Source: SZUA-265 sp966249405
Lineage (GTDB): Bacteria > Myxococcota_A > Polyangia > Polyangiales > Polyangiaceae
DNA: 64,000 nucleotides
Direction: 5' to 3'
NCBI GenBank assembly: GCA_966249405.1
Contig: CBINDO010000007.1
Span: 5,838 to 69,837 of the forward strand
Both the position numbers and the translations under genes were made by a program. This document shows, piece after piece, positions 16,999 to 25,564 of this stretch; the first letter of the stretch is position 1, and each line of letters begins with the position of its first letter. Below the pieces are notes generated by a model, which searched no databases, was not told the origin of the DNA, and worked only from the letters and a program-made list of their open reading frames with translations.

Positions 16999-17743
16999 CG
17001 CACGCTTGCAGACGCGAGTCGGCGCCTTGAGCCTCGACGTCGCCTTCGAAACCGCCGGTGGCCGGTTGGCGGTCGTTGGACCCAACGGCGCCGGCAAGAC
17101 CAGCTTGTTCAAGGCGCTGATCGGGGCTGTTCCCGTCGAACGCGGCCTTGTTGCCCTTGGTGAACGGCGCCTGCTCGACACGGCCACGCAACTCGCTGTA
17201 GCGATGGAAGATCGCGGCCTGGGTTATCTGCCACAGTCGTACGCGTTGTTCCCGCATCTCACCGTGCAGCAGAACGTGGAGTTTCCCATGCTTCGGCGCG
17301 TCCGTGACAAGGGCGACAGGCGCACCCGCGCCGCGCAGCTCCTGGAGAGCTTCGGGGCTGCCCACCTGGCGACACGCCGCGCGACGGACCTGTCCGGTGG
17401 GGAGATGCAGCGCGTCGCACTGGCGCGAGCTTTGGCGGGCGAACCGCGTGCGTTGCTCCTCGACGAGCCGCTGGCTGCCATGGACGTCGGCCATCGCGAC
17501 GAGGTGTTGCGGTTCCTCGTCGAGCACCTGACTCAACTGACGTTACCCACCCTGGTAATCACTCACGACCTACACGAGGCGCGAGCTTTGGCACACCGGT
17601 TCTTGGTGATGGAGGAGGGCCGAGTTACCCAGTCGGGCACCTACGAGGAACTCTCGAGCGCGCCGGCGACGCCGTTCGTCGAGCGCTTCGTCCAGTCTCG
17701 AACGGGAGTTCGTTCAGCGAACGCTGTTGACTCCGGCGGCTAG
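16985..17743 (+). CDS. modC: Molybdate ABC transporter ATP-binding protein, short form
   Basis: The GTG at 16985 follows GAGGGTG at a suitable distance and gives 252 residues; another GTG at 16979 is in frame. Walker A is GPNGAGKT (residues 32-39), the signature is LSGGEMQR, Walker B is ALLLDEP, and the switch His is in ITHDLHEA. It energises uptake through ModB. Compared with full-length ModC of about 350 residues it lacks the C-terminal Mop/TOBE molybdate-sensing domain. Sensing probably rests with the upstream PBP-fused regulator. Confidence 0.93.
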   Translation: MAEFSARLQTRVGALSLDVAFETAGGRLAVVGPNGAGKTSLFKALIGAVPVERGLVALGERRLLDTATQLAVAMEDRGLGYLPQSYALFPHLTVQQNVEFPMLRRVRDKGDRRTRAAQLLESFGAAHLATRRATDLSGGEMQRVALARALAGEPRALLLDEPLAAMDVGHRDEVLRFLVEHLTQLTLPTLVITHDLHEARALAHRFLVMEEGRVTQSGTYEELSSAPATPFVERFVQSRTGVRSANAVDSGG

Positions 17744-17916
17744 GCCCACGTGAACGCTTGGACGCCGCCGCTAGCCATGCTATCGCAGGCGCATGTCCGT
17801 CGGGTGCGAAACAACTCCTTCCGGCGCAGGGCCAGGTGTCTCCAAGCGAAAGTGGTGTGGCGTTCCTGCGGCAATACACACGGCGTTAGGTGCCTTCGAC
17901 ACGCCGGGGAGGAGCC

Positions 17917-18384
17917 GTGGCTGAAGACGCGCTGGCGGAAGACATGACTGCGGTCACGCGGCTGCTCGAGGCCGCGGGTCTCACGACGGTCGGGTTGAGT
18001 GACTTCTTTCCCCACCGTTACCTCGTGATCCGCGAAGACGAACGCGTCGTCGCGGTCGCCGGGCTCGAGGTACACGGCACCTACGGACTGCTGCGTTCGG
18101 TGGCCGTCGACCCGGCCTACCGCAATCGAGGGCTGGCGCGGCAACTCGTCGAGCAGCAGCTGTGGATCGCAGGGCGGAGCGGCCTCCACCGCGTTTACCT
18201 ACTGACGACCTCGGCTGCGGCGTATTTCAGGCAGCTCGGGTTCGTCGCCGTGGCACGGGACGAGGCACCGGCGGCGATCCGCGCCTCCAAGGAGTTTGCC
18301 GCGGTTTGCCCGAGCAGTGCGGCGCTGTTGGCTAAGGATCCACTCGTGTCGCGTTCAACGCCGCCCGTCGCAGCCCGACGGTGA
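17917..18384 (+). CDS. arsN2: GNAT acetyltransferase, ArsN2-like
   Basis: The GTG at 17917 is preceded by a very strong ribosome site (GGGGAGGAG) and gives 155 residues. The GNAT core is clear: LRSVAVDPAYRNRGLARQLV carries the acetyl-CoA-binding R-x-x-G-x-A loop, and the last strand is AAYFRQLGFVAVARDEAPAAI. The LLTTSAAAYF and PAAIRASKEFAAVCPSSAALL parts are characteristic of the ArsN2 group linked with arsenic-resistance operons. No arsenite pump or arsenate reductase lies nearby. It is 173 bases after modC and may be transcribed from its own promoter. Substrate unknown. Its 3' end overlaps the convergent membrane-protein gene by 53 bases. Confidence 0.82.
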   Translation: MAEDALAEDMTAVTRLLEAAGLTTVGLSDFFPHRYLVIREDERVVAVAGLEVHGTYGLLRSVAVDPAYRNRGLARQLVEQQLWIAGRSGLHRVYLLTTSAAAYFRQLGFVAVARDEAPAAIRASKEFAAVCPSSAALLAKDPLVSRSTPPVAARR

Positions 18385-18922
18385 TGACCAGCAGCAGACA
18401 CGTCGAGCCGGTGACGACGGGAAACAGAAGGGTCGTTACGGAGAATCGTTCCAGCGCAGCGCTCGCGACGGCGTTCCGGACCACGAACAGGCTCCAGAAG
18501 GTGAGATCCTCCTGCGCCGGATTTCGGTAAGCGTTTCTCAACGTTGGACCAAACCCCAAGGTGTCGGCGAGCGTCAACGTCACGACGGACCATAGTGGCT
18601 CCTCGGTGAGATACCACAAGGGCAAGGAGGCGAGCGCCATGGCGAAGAAGACACGGTCGCTCACCGTGATGTGGACGTCCCCGCGATTGCGCCACGCCAG
18701 GAAGGCGACGAACAGCGCGATCGTGCCAGAGATGCCGATCGGCCAGGCCCCAACGCCGCCACCGCCCCGCAGTTGCGCGAAGAACACGATGAACGTCGTG
18801 AGCCCCCAAATCACCCACGAGAACACGTGGGGCTTGGTCTCGCCCCGCACGATCCCGCGGATGTATGGAAGGTAACCCACGAACGTGAGCACGACCGCGA
18901 TGAAGCCGAGAAGATGGCGCAC
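18332..18922 (-). CDS. PQ-loop-like multi-pass membrane protein
   Basis: The 196-residue protein has about six or seven hydrophobic segments. The N-terminus GFIAVVLTFVGYLPYIRGIVRGETKPHVFSW resembles bacterial PQ-loop/SemiSWEET-like small membrane proteins, where a Pro in the first helix and a short polar loop form the hairpin. A second such region follows (LADTLGFGPTLRNAYRNPAQEDLTFW). Transport of a small solute is possible but unproven. It lies 39 bases downstream of the ligase gene on the same strand. Its last 53 bases overlap the ArsN2-like gene tail to tail. Confidence 0.82.
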   Translation of the reverse strand: MRHLLGFIAVVLTFVGYLPYIRGIVRGETKPHVFSWVIWGLTTFIVFFAQLRGGGGVGAWPIGISGTIALFVAFLAWRNRGDVHITVSDRVFFAMALASLPLWYLTEEPLWSVVTLTLADTLGFGPTLRNAYRNPAQEDLTFWSLFVVRNAVASAALERFSVTTLLFPVVTGSTCLLLVITVGLRRAALNATRVDP

Positions 18923-18961
18923 GAGGGTAATGGAGCGGTCGCTGCCCTGGAGCAGCGCGTG

Positions 18962-20509
18962 TCAACGGGTGTAGCGGTGTTTGACGCCGACGGGAAAGTA
19001 CTCGGTGTCGCCGAGGGGTCGCAGCTCCACGTGCAAGGCTTGACGCCCCTTGGGGACGTAGTTTGCGAACTCGCTGTTGACCCTGCGCAAGTGAGTGAGC
19101 ATCGACTCACCGATGGCGGTGCGGAGCGGTTCGGACGGCGACTGTCCGCTCGCGAGCTCTACCGTAATCTGCAAGATGCTATCGTGCGCTTCGTTCTCGC
19201 GGACCTCGAGTACGAACTTGCCAGTCACTGCGCGCTCGACCGCGGGCTGTTCCAACCCGATGGCGATGTTCTCTGGGTATACGTTCGCCCCATAGTGAGA
19301 CACTGCGAAGTTGTTGCGGCCGAAGACATAGACGAACGGCATCGCGAATCGGTCGAGCTCGGTGCGAAGTTGGTCGTCCAAGGCACCATTCTTGAGGAGA
19401 TAGTCGCGCATCGCCGCGTGGGTCACGAGCCCGCCATTGTCCAAGATGTTGTAGCGGATCAAAGGAATTCCGCCGTCGGCCGAGAACACCAGGTCGCCAT
19501 CCACCAGCTCGAAGTAGCGGTCACGTGGATCGTATTGGCACAACGTGGGCACCCGCGACTGGCCGAACAACTCGCGCGCCAGCTCGGGTCGGGCTGTCAG
19601 TGCTTGTCTCACCAAGATGCTCGCGGGCGTCTCGTTGGCGAGCACTCCTCCGTCGGCCGTCCCGTACAGCGACGCCGTGCAGTAGGCCGGGGCAGCCTGG
19701 CCAAGTCGCTGGGCGACGAGATCACGCCACGATTCACTGAACACCTCGCCGGCCATCACCAGCTTCACGTCGTACTCCGACCATCGAATGCCGACACTGA
19801 GACCGCGTTCGATGACGTCCTTCAAGAACGGCGGGTAACCGAACAAGACCACCTGCTCGAAGTGAGGCGCCAACTTCGGGATCACTCGCAAAATCTCCGC
19901 GAAGTTGTTGCCTGGAGTGACCACCGTGATGGGCGCGCCTTTGGCCGCGATTTGACGGCAGGCCGAAGTCGTGTACATGCCGCCGACCCAACTCCCCAAC
20001 GCGAAGCAGACCACCGCGAGCGTGCGCTTGGTGTTGGCGCCGAAGCCGTTAGTCAATACCTGTTCGAAGCGGCGTAAAGTAGCCACCTCGTCGGTGATGA
20101 ACCTCGGCCAAACCGTCGGCTCACCCGTCGAGCCCGACGACACCGCCAACATGTCGCAGTCCTCCAGACGTCCGAAGCGACACAACTCCGCGAGCGGATA
20201 TTGGGTGTGGTAGTTGCGTTTGGACGTGAGCGGCAAGGTCCGGAAATCCTCGATCGTCTCGAGTTCGTGCATTTGGGCGCCGTGGGCCGTCAAGAACTTC
20301 GCGTACGCGGGCACCTGTTCGCGCACGCGGTGAAAGAGCTCGAGCACCTCCGTCTCGCCGTTGCTCGTCGCGACGGTGCTGGGTGTCTCACGAAAGAAGG
20401 TCGCAGACATCTGCAATACACGTTCTGGTTTCGAGGGTACAGTGACGGGGACTCGGGATTTCATGACGCACGACGGGCATAACAGGCTCGAGCCGATCGA
20501 TCCAGTCAT
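18962..20509 (-). CDS. PaaK-like AMP-binding (acyl/aryl-CoA ligase-like) enzyme
   Basis: Up to 515 residues. The adenylation-family phosphate loop is SSGSTGEPT. Later motifs resemble phenylacetate-CoA-ligase relatives (VLFGYPPFLKDVIERG, LVMAGEVFSESWRDLVAQRLG, YGTADGGVLANETPA, DLVFSADGGIPLIRYNILDNGG, VYVFGRNNFAVSHYGANVYPENI). It should activate a carboxylic acid as an adenylate, perhaps to a CoA ester. The substrate is not evident. The ATG at 20509 lies two bases after the hybrid-kinase stop, which suggests coupling; ATGs at 20464 and 20410 are also in frame and the conserved fold begins after the latter. Being directly downstream of a sensor kinase is unusual. Confidence 0.87.
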   Translation of the reverse strand: MTGSIGSSLLCPSCVMKSRVPVTVPSKPERVLQMSATFFRETPSTVATSNGETEVLELFHRVREQVPAYAKFLTAHGAQMHELETIEDFRTLPLTSKRNYHTQYPLAELCRFGRLEDCDMLAVSSGSTGEPTVWPRFITDEVATLRRFEQVLTNGFGANTKRTLAVVCFALGSWVGGMYTTSACRQIAAKGAPITVVTPGNNFAEILRVIPKLAPHFEQVVLFGYPPFLKDVIERGLSVGIRWSEYDVKLVMAGEVFSESWRDLVAQRLGQAAPAYCTASLYGTADGGVLANETPASILVRQALTARPELARELFGQSRVPTLCQYDPRDRYFELVDGDLVFSADGGIPLIRYNILDNGGLVTHAAMRDYLLKNGALDDQLRTELDRFAMPFVYVFGRNNFAVSHYGANVYPENIAIGLEQPAVERAVTGKFVLEVRENEAHDSILQITVELASGQSPSEPLRTAIGESMLTHLRRVNSEFANYVPKGRQALHVELRPLGDTEYFPVGVKHRYTR

Positions 20510-20511
20510 GG

Positions 20512-22242
20512 CTACGTTTCGCCGTCCGCTCGAGTCGCTGCCGGCGCGGTGAGGCGCCGCAGGGTAAGCTCGAGCTCCGAGCCGTCGAATGGCTTGCGCA
20601 AGAAGGCTCGTGGAGCCCCGGTTTGCGGGGTGACGACCGGCTCGCGGTTGCCGCTCATCAACACGACCGGCAGTTCTGGAAACTCGACTTCGAGAGCGCG
20701 CGCGAGTTGTTCACCGTCCAGATTCGGCATGGCGACGTCACTGATGACGCACTGGAAATTACCCGATGCCCGCAGAAGCGCGAGTGCTTCCACGCCGTCA
20801 CCGACCGCAAGGACATCGTACGCGTCGCGGTCCAGATTACGCAGCAACGTGTGCCTCACCAAGGGGTCGTCCTCCACGACGAGGACGCGCAAGCGTGCAG
20901 TTCCGGGGCTCGGCTCGAATCGCCTCTCGCTCGTTTTGGGCAGCGGTTCCGTGACGGTTGCGCGAGGAAAGTCGAGGCGAAAGGTGGTGCCGTTCGGGGA
21001 CGTGTCTTCGATGGCGATCGTGCCGTGGTGATGTTCCACCAGTCTTCGCACGGTTGAGAGGCCTAGCCCCGTGCCCGCGGCTTTCGTCGTGAAGAACGGC
21101 TCGAAGACCCGGTCCAGGACCGCTGCGGGAATGCCGGTGCCCGTATCGCGCGCCCGAAGTGTCAACGTTTGTTTGTCGCCTTCGAGTCGAAAGGTGAGCT
21201 TTCCACCGTTGGGCATGGCATCGCGCGCGTTGACGGCCAAGTTGAGCACGATCTGCTCGAGCCCCGAGCGCGAACCATACAGCCAACCGTCGGGGGTGAC
21301 GTCGAGTTCGATCGCCACTTGCGACCCGAGGACGCGAGGTAACATGCGTCCAATCGCATTTAGGATCTCACTCGCGTCGATCAAGGTGCGCTCGTCGGTG
21401 GGTGCGCGACCGAACGCCAGCAGCTGGCGCGTGATCAACGCGGCGCGCGATGCGGCGTAGTCGAGGTCCTCGACCAACGCGCGCGCCTCGTCGTCTTTGG
21501 CGGAGACATCGGCTCGCAGCACGTCCGTCGCGCCAACGATCACCGTGAGCAGGTTGTTGAGATCGTGCGCGATACCACTCGTCAGATTGCCCACGAGCTC
21601 CATCTTCTGTCCCTGGATCGAGCGGCGGAGCGCTTCGTCCCGCTCGAGTGCCGTCTGCTGCGCTTTGGCGTATGCTTGGCGCAGCGACTGCAACGACGTG
21701 ATCAACAACACGGTGGTCAAAGAGACCGTGATCGTGACCGTGCTCCAGGAGTTGACCGGCGAATAAGGCCCGAGCTGCGCCGGCAGCAGGGCGTTCGATT
21801 CGAGGTAGGCGACGAAGGCACACCAGGCCGAGCTCAGGGCCGCCATCACCAAGGCGGCCCGTGCACCCACGACGCTGCCCACCAGGAGTGTACACACGGC
21901 GAAGGTCGACGCGTTTTGCCCCTGCATTCCCCCGAAGTACAAAGTGACGACGGCGATCAGGAGCCAGAAGAACGTCGCCAGCAGCCACGTCGCGGTACGT
22001 ACTCGCCCACGCCGCGTCAGCACGTAGATGAGCCCGAACCACGCCCCTACGACGGAGTAGAACGCGGCGGTAACGAGCGTATCGTTCTTCGGGTCCAGGA
22101 ATGCGGTGACGGCCCCGACCGCCGTCAACAACACCATCGTGAGCAGTAGCCGTGATAGCAGGTGCAACTGCCTCGTGTATTCCAATACTTCCGGCGAAGC
22201 TGGTGGTTGGCTCGAGGTGGGGCGTGATTCGACGTTGGGCAT
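20512..22242 (-). CDS. Hybrid sensor histidine kinase with multi-pass membrane sensor and C-terminal receiver
   Basis: From the ATG at 22242 the protein has about 576 residues. About six membrane segments occupy residues 25-185. A dimerisation/His box follows (NLTSGIAHDLNNLLTVIVGATDVL), then the ATPase domain (NLAVNARDAMPNGG; ARDTGTGIP; FEPFFTTKAAGTGLGLSTV). The C-terminal receiver has the acidic pocket VVEDD, the phospho-acceptor in CVISDVAMPNLDG, and the Lys in FLRKPFDG. It senses through the membrane part and phosphorylates its own receiver. No output domain is attached. It lies between a STAS-like gene upstream (76 bases) and the PaaK-like ligase downstream (two bases). Confidence 0.92.
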   Translation of the reverse strand: MPNVESRPTSSQPPASPEVLEYTRQLHLLSRLLLTMVLLTAVGAVTAFLDPKNDTLVTAAFYSVVGAWFGLIYVLTRRGRVRTATWLLATFFWLLIAVVTLYFGGMQGQNASTFAVCTLLVGSVVGARAALVMAALSSAWCAFVAYLESNALLPAQLGPYSPVNSWSTVTITVSLTTVLLITSLQSLRQAYAKAQQTALERDEALRRSIQGQKMELVGNLTSGIAHDLNNLLTVIVGATDVLRADVSAKDDEARALVEDLDYAASRAALITRQLLAFGRAPTDERTLIDASEILNAIGRMLPRVLGSQVAIELDVTPDGWLYGSRSGLEQIVLNLAVNARDAMPNGGKLTFRLEGDKQTLTLRARDTGTGIPAAVLDRVFEPFFTTKAAGTGLGLSTVRRLVEHHHGTIAIEDTSPNGTTFRLDFPRATVTEPLPKTSERRFEPSPGTARLRVLVVEDDPLVRHTLLRNLDRDAYDVLAVGDGVEALALLRASGNFQCVISDVAMPNLDGEQLARALEVEFPELPVVLMSGNREPVVTPQTGAPRAFLRKPFDGSELELTLRRLTAPAATRADGET

Positions 22243-22319
22243 GAGGATGACCCGAGTGGATCGGGTGATACACCGAGAATCCGGTCGGGCGGGGTGAGAA
22301 GCCCGTGAGCTACGAGCGC

Positions 22320-22943
22320 TCAAGGGCCAGGACGCAACGATCTCAGCCCTGCTTCGCTGATTTCGACGCGAGGGTGACCTTGTGCTTCGAGCAGTGCGTT
22401 GGAACGTTGCACTGCGACGTCGAATGACGGGACGTAGCTGATCCGTCGAGCGCCGTCGGTCATCCAAACGATGGCCGTCAAGGCTCCGCGCAAGATCGCG
22501 CTGTCGAGGATGATGAACGTGCCGAGCAGCGCGTCGAAGACAGCGCGCGATTCGTTTATCTGATTGGCCCAGTAGCGCCGAACCATCGCCGAAGGCATCG
22601 CGAGGCCACGGGCGTCGACGACGTAGACGAGGGGCTTACGTTGAGTGATGGACTTGTTGATGATGTCGGTAACTTGCTCGTCGTGTTGACGCACGGCGCC
22701 GAGTTCCAACTCACCACGGAACGTGCTCAAGAGGATCGGCAAGTGGCGATCGGTCACGCTCACGACCGTGCGCGGATTGGTCACCCGGTTGAGTGACCGC
22801 GGGGCCACGGATTGACGCGTGCCGCCGCCGGCCTGCACTTGGCGTGGCGCGCTGCGCGGTGCTTCCGGCTCGGTCGCGTCCGTATCATTCCGCGGTGTGG
22901 TGCCGTTTTGCTGCGGAACCTCGGGTTGAGATGGCTTGTCCAC
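22320..22943 (-). CDS. STAS-like domain protein, possible phospho-signalling partner
   Basis: A GTG at 22943 preceded by GGGAGG gives 207 residues. The first 65 residues are polar and low-complexity. Residues about 65-200 look like a STAS/SpoIIAA-type alpha-beta fold (LLSTFRGELELGAVRQHDEQVTDIINK, KPLVYVVDARGLAMPSAMVRRYW, GTFIILDSAILRGALTAIVWM), with a parallel strand-helix pattern. STAS proteins usually relay signals by Ser phosphorylation or protein contacts. The assignment rests on pattern and not on a diagnostic motif. It lies upstream of the hybrid kinase on the same strand. Confidence 0.65.
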   Translation of the reverse strand: MDKPSQPEVPQQNGTTPRNDTDATEPEAPRSAPRQVQAGGGTRQSVAPRSLNRVTNPRTVVSVTDRHLPILLSTFRGELELGAVRQHDEQVTDIINKSITQRKPLVYVVDARGLAMPSAMVRRYWANQINESRAVFDALLGTFIILDSAILRGALTAIVWMTDGARRISYVPSFDVAVQRSNALLEAQGHPRVEISEAGLRSLRPGP

Positions 22944-23329
22944 TAGTAACCTCCCTCGAGACTTTCTGTAGCGGTGCCGGTTCATCAGCGTGAAGCTGAG
23001 ACCGCAACCCCATTCCACTTCCAAGAACCTCTTCCTCGGTGTGGCAAGCGTGAGCGGACGTTCGACCCGTCCCTCCCTCGCTTCGACTCCTTTGGCCAAA
23101 GTATCCAAGGAGACTGAAGCCATGTCGTGGTTGTGTGGCGGAAAGCAGCGCGTTGGCAACAAGATCTTGGGATCGACCGCGACATTTGCCGAAGGAAGTT
23201 CATAGAGGTCCGGAATTACCGTAATTCATGACTAGGACGACGAAGCCACCGCGTAGTGAGCCCTCCGAGGGACCCAGCGGTACCTCAGTCGTGCAGCGAC
23301 TCAGGGAGGGGATTGGTTCGAGGAGCGAC
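22944..23329. other. Divergent intergenic region with an operator-like palindrome
   Basis: This 386-base stretch separates the minus-strand STAS-like gene from the plus-strand fibro-slime gene. It should hold promoters for both. Its only clear element is the inverted repeat GAATTAC-C-GTAATTC at 23213-23227. I saw no convincing gene; the minus frame extending the STAS-like protein upstream lacks protein-like composition. Confidence 0.6.
23213..23227. promoter_or_regulatory. Perfect inverted repeat GAATTAC-N1-GTAATTC
   Basis: Seven-base arms around a single C lie 102 bases upstream of the fibro-slime gene start. The site is AT-rich compared with its surroundings. It looks like a dimeric regulator binding site or part of the promoter. 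Confidence 0.4.
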
Positions 23330-25564
23330 ATGATTTCGAAATATTCTGGATGGTTGAGTCTAGCCGTGATTCTGGGCGGTTGCTCGAGCAATGCGCCTAC
23401 CGTCGAAGGCGAACAGCCCAGCGTGGGCGGAGACGACGGCGGACTCCACGGGGGCAGCCATGGGGACCCTGGCGATACGTCCGAGGGCGCCATCATCGTG
23501 CCGCCCAACGTCGACGCTGGCCCCAACTGTGGCAACGCCAAGCTCGACGAAGGTGAAATTTGCGACGATGCCAATCGAACGAGTGGCGATGGGTGTTCGG
23601 AATCATGCGAGCTCGAGGACAATTTTCTTTGCCCGATCGTGGGTGGGCCGTGTGAACGCGCGACGGTGTGTGGCGATCGTCGCCAGACCGGCGAAGAGCA
23701 GTGCGACGATGGCAACACCGACGACGGGGACGGCTGTACGAGCAGCTGTTTGCGTGAAGCAGACTACGCCTGCCTCGAACCGGGTGAGCCGTGCGTGAGC
23801 ACCGTCGAGTGTGGCGATTCCAAGCTGGCAGGTAGCGAAACGTGTGACGACGGCAATACGGACTCGGACGACGGCTGCAGCGACAGCTGTGAAGTGGAGA
23901 CCGGTTGGATGTGCAGCAGCGCCGGCTTCGCGTGTCAACCCGTATGCGGGGACGGGCTGCTCACGGGGCGCGAGACGTGCGACGACGGCAACGAAGACTC
24001 CGGTGACGGGTGCAGCCCTGCGTGCCGCGTCGAGGAAGGCTACGCATGTGATGGGGCCGGTTCCGACTGCCATCTCACCGAGTGCGGCGACGGTATCGCG
24101 GAAGGTAGTGAGCCATGCGATGATGGCGACGATATCCATGTCGGTGACGGTTGCAGCCCTGGTTGCGTCCTGGAGCCGACGTGCGCCGCGCCGGCAGCCG
24201 GCGATGCGGAGACCGTCGACGCTGGCGACGCTGGTGGAACAGAAGCCACTGCCGGAGTTTGCTCGTCGAGCTGCGGGGACGGCATCATGCTTGCCGGGGA
24301 CGACGAGCAGTGTGACGACGGAAACAACATCAGCGGCGACGGCTGCGATGACGAGTGCATACCCGAGACGGGCTGGGTATGCGAACTCGAGACGGGTTCT
24401 TTGCCGGATGAGCTGGTGCTGCCGATCGTGTACCGCGACTTCGTGCACAATGCTGCCGATGGCGCTGATACGCCGCGCCATCCGGACTTCCAGGCGTTTT
24501 CCGGCAACGCGGAAACGCCGGGCCTAGTCGAGCCATTCATCGGCACCGACGGCAAGCCGGTCTACACGGGGATTTGCGAGACCGGTAACGAGCTCGACGA
24601 AGACCTGTGCCCCTACGAAGAACAGACCACGAGCAAGACGGACTTCGATCAGTGGTACAACGACACCGAAGGGGTGAACATCCCCGTGTCGGGCACGCTC
24701 ACGCTGGTGCGACAAGACGACGATACCTACGTGTTCGACAGCGGCACTGGCCTGTTCCCCGTGGACGGCAAGGGTTGGGTCGCCACCGATCCGGTGCAAG
24801 AGGATCTCTACGAGAATCACAACTTCGGGTTCACCAGCGAGTTGCGTTACTGGTTCGAGTTCAAGGGCGGAGAGTTCCTCGAGTTCTCGGGTGACGACGA
24901 CGTTTGGGTGTTCGTTGGAGGTCGGCTGGTCGTGGACATCGGCGGCTTGCACGGACGGACCGAAGGCAGCGTGACTCTCGACGATGAAACCGCGGCCGCC
25001 TTGGGTCTCATCAAGGGGCGCGTGTACGAGATGGCGCTGTTTCACGCCGAACGCCACACCGCCCGGTCGAACTTCAAGCTGACCATTGGCGGATTCGTCG
25101 CGACCGGGACCAGTTGCGCCACCGAATGCGGCGACGGCATCGTAGCCGGTGACGAGCTGTGTGACGACGGCGAGGACAACGGTAGTGGTTACGGGTTCTG
25201 TACCGATACCTGTGAACCCGGGCCACGTTGTGGCGACGGTGAGCAGAATGGCGACGAGCAATGCGACAACGGCACCAACCTCGACGGCTACTCGAGTGAA
25301 TCGTCCGAAGATGCGTGCGCCCCAGGCTGCGTCCTGCCTCCGCGCTGCGGCGACTCCGAGGTCAACGCCAACTTTGGCGAACAGTGTGACGACGGTGAGG
25401 ACAACGACGGCCAGTACGATGGTTGCAACGCCGACTGCACCCTTGGGCCGCGTTGTGGCGACGGCAAGAAGAACGGCGACGAGGAGTGCGACGACGGCAA
25501 CCTGTCGAACCGCGACCGTTGCAGCGTCACGTGCCAGGCGATCACGGTGCAAGGCTCGAAGTGA
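23330..25564 (+). CDS. Large lipoprotein with ten DUF4215 repeats around a fibro-slime (PA14-like) domain
   Basis: The ATG at 23330 follows AGGAG and gives 744 residues; a longer frame begins at 23228. Lipoprotein Cys at residue 18 (VILGGC). Six DUF4215-type units (CGD...CDDGNxxxGDGCxxxC) occupy about residues 64-360. A fibro-slime domain lies at about 363-590, with HPDFQAFSG, FDQWYNDTEGVN, DSGTGLFPVDGKGW, SGDDDVWVFVGGRLVVD and GLHGRTEGSVTL. Four further DUF4215 units reach the C-terminus. Fibro-slime domains are PA14-like carbohydrate-binding modules named from slime-mould and Fibrobacter proteins. The Cys-paired Asp/Asn loops probably bind calcium. An adhesin or extracellular-matrix role is likely. 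The 3' end overlaps the convergent ClpP gene by 23 bases. Confidence 0.9.
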   Translation: MISKYSGWLSLAVILGGCSSNAPTVEGEQPSVGGDDGGLHGGSHGDPGDTSEGAIIVPPNVDAGPNCGNAKLDEGEICDDANRTSGDGCSESCELEDNFLCPIVGGPCERATVCGDRRQTGEEQCDDGNTDDGDGCTSSCLREADYACLEPGEPCVSTVECGDSKLAGSETCDDGNTDSDDGCSDSCEVETGWMCSSAGFACQPVCGDGLLTGRETCDDGNEDSGDGCSPACRVEEGYACDGAGSDCHLTECGDGIAEGSEPCDDGDDIHVGDGCSPGCVLEPTCAAPAAGDAETVDAGDAGGTEATAGVCSSSCGDGIMLAGDDEQCDDGNNISGDGCDDECIPETGWVCELETGSLPDELVLPIVYRDFVHNAADGADTPRHPDFQAFSGNAETPGLVEPFIGTDGKPVYTGICETGNELDEDLCPYEEQTTSKTDFDQWYNDTEGVNIPVSGTLTLVRQDDDTYVFDSGTGLFPVDGKGWVATDPVQEDLYENHNFGFTSELRYWFEFKGGEFLEFSGDDDVWVFVGGRLVVDIGGLHGRTEGSVTLDDETAAALGLIKGRVYEMALFHAERHTARSNFKLTIGGFVATGTSCATECGDGIVAGDELCDDGEDNGSGYGFCTDTCEPGPRCGDGEQNGDEQCDNGTNLDGYSSESSEDACAPGCVLPPRCGDSEVNANFGEQCDDGEDNDGQYDGCNADCTLGPRCGDGKKNGDEECDDGNLSNRDRCSVTCQAITVQGSK

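Noticed and set aside
18671..20077. Long plus-strand frame opposite the PaaK-like gene
   Set aside because: Composition is typical of antisense translation, while the minus-strand frame has clear adenylation motifs.
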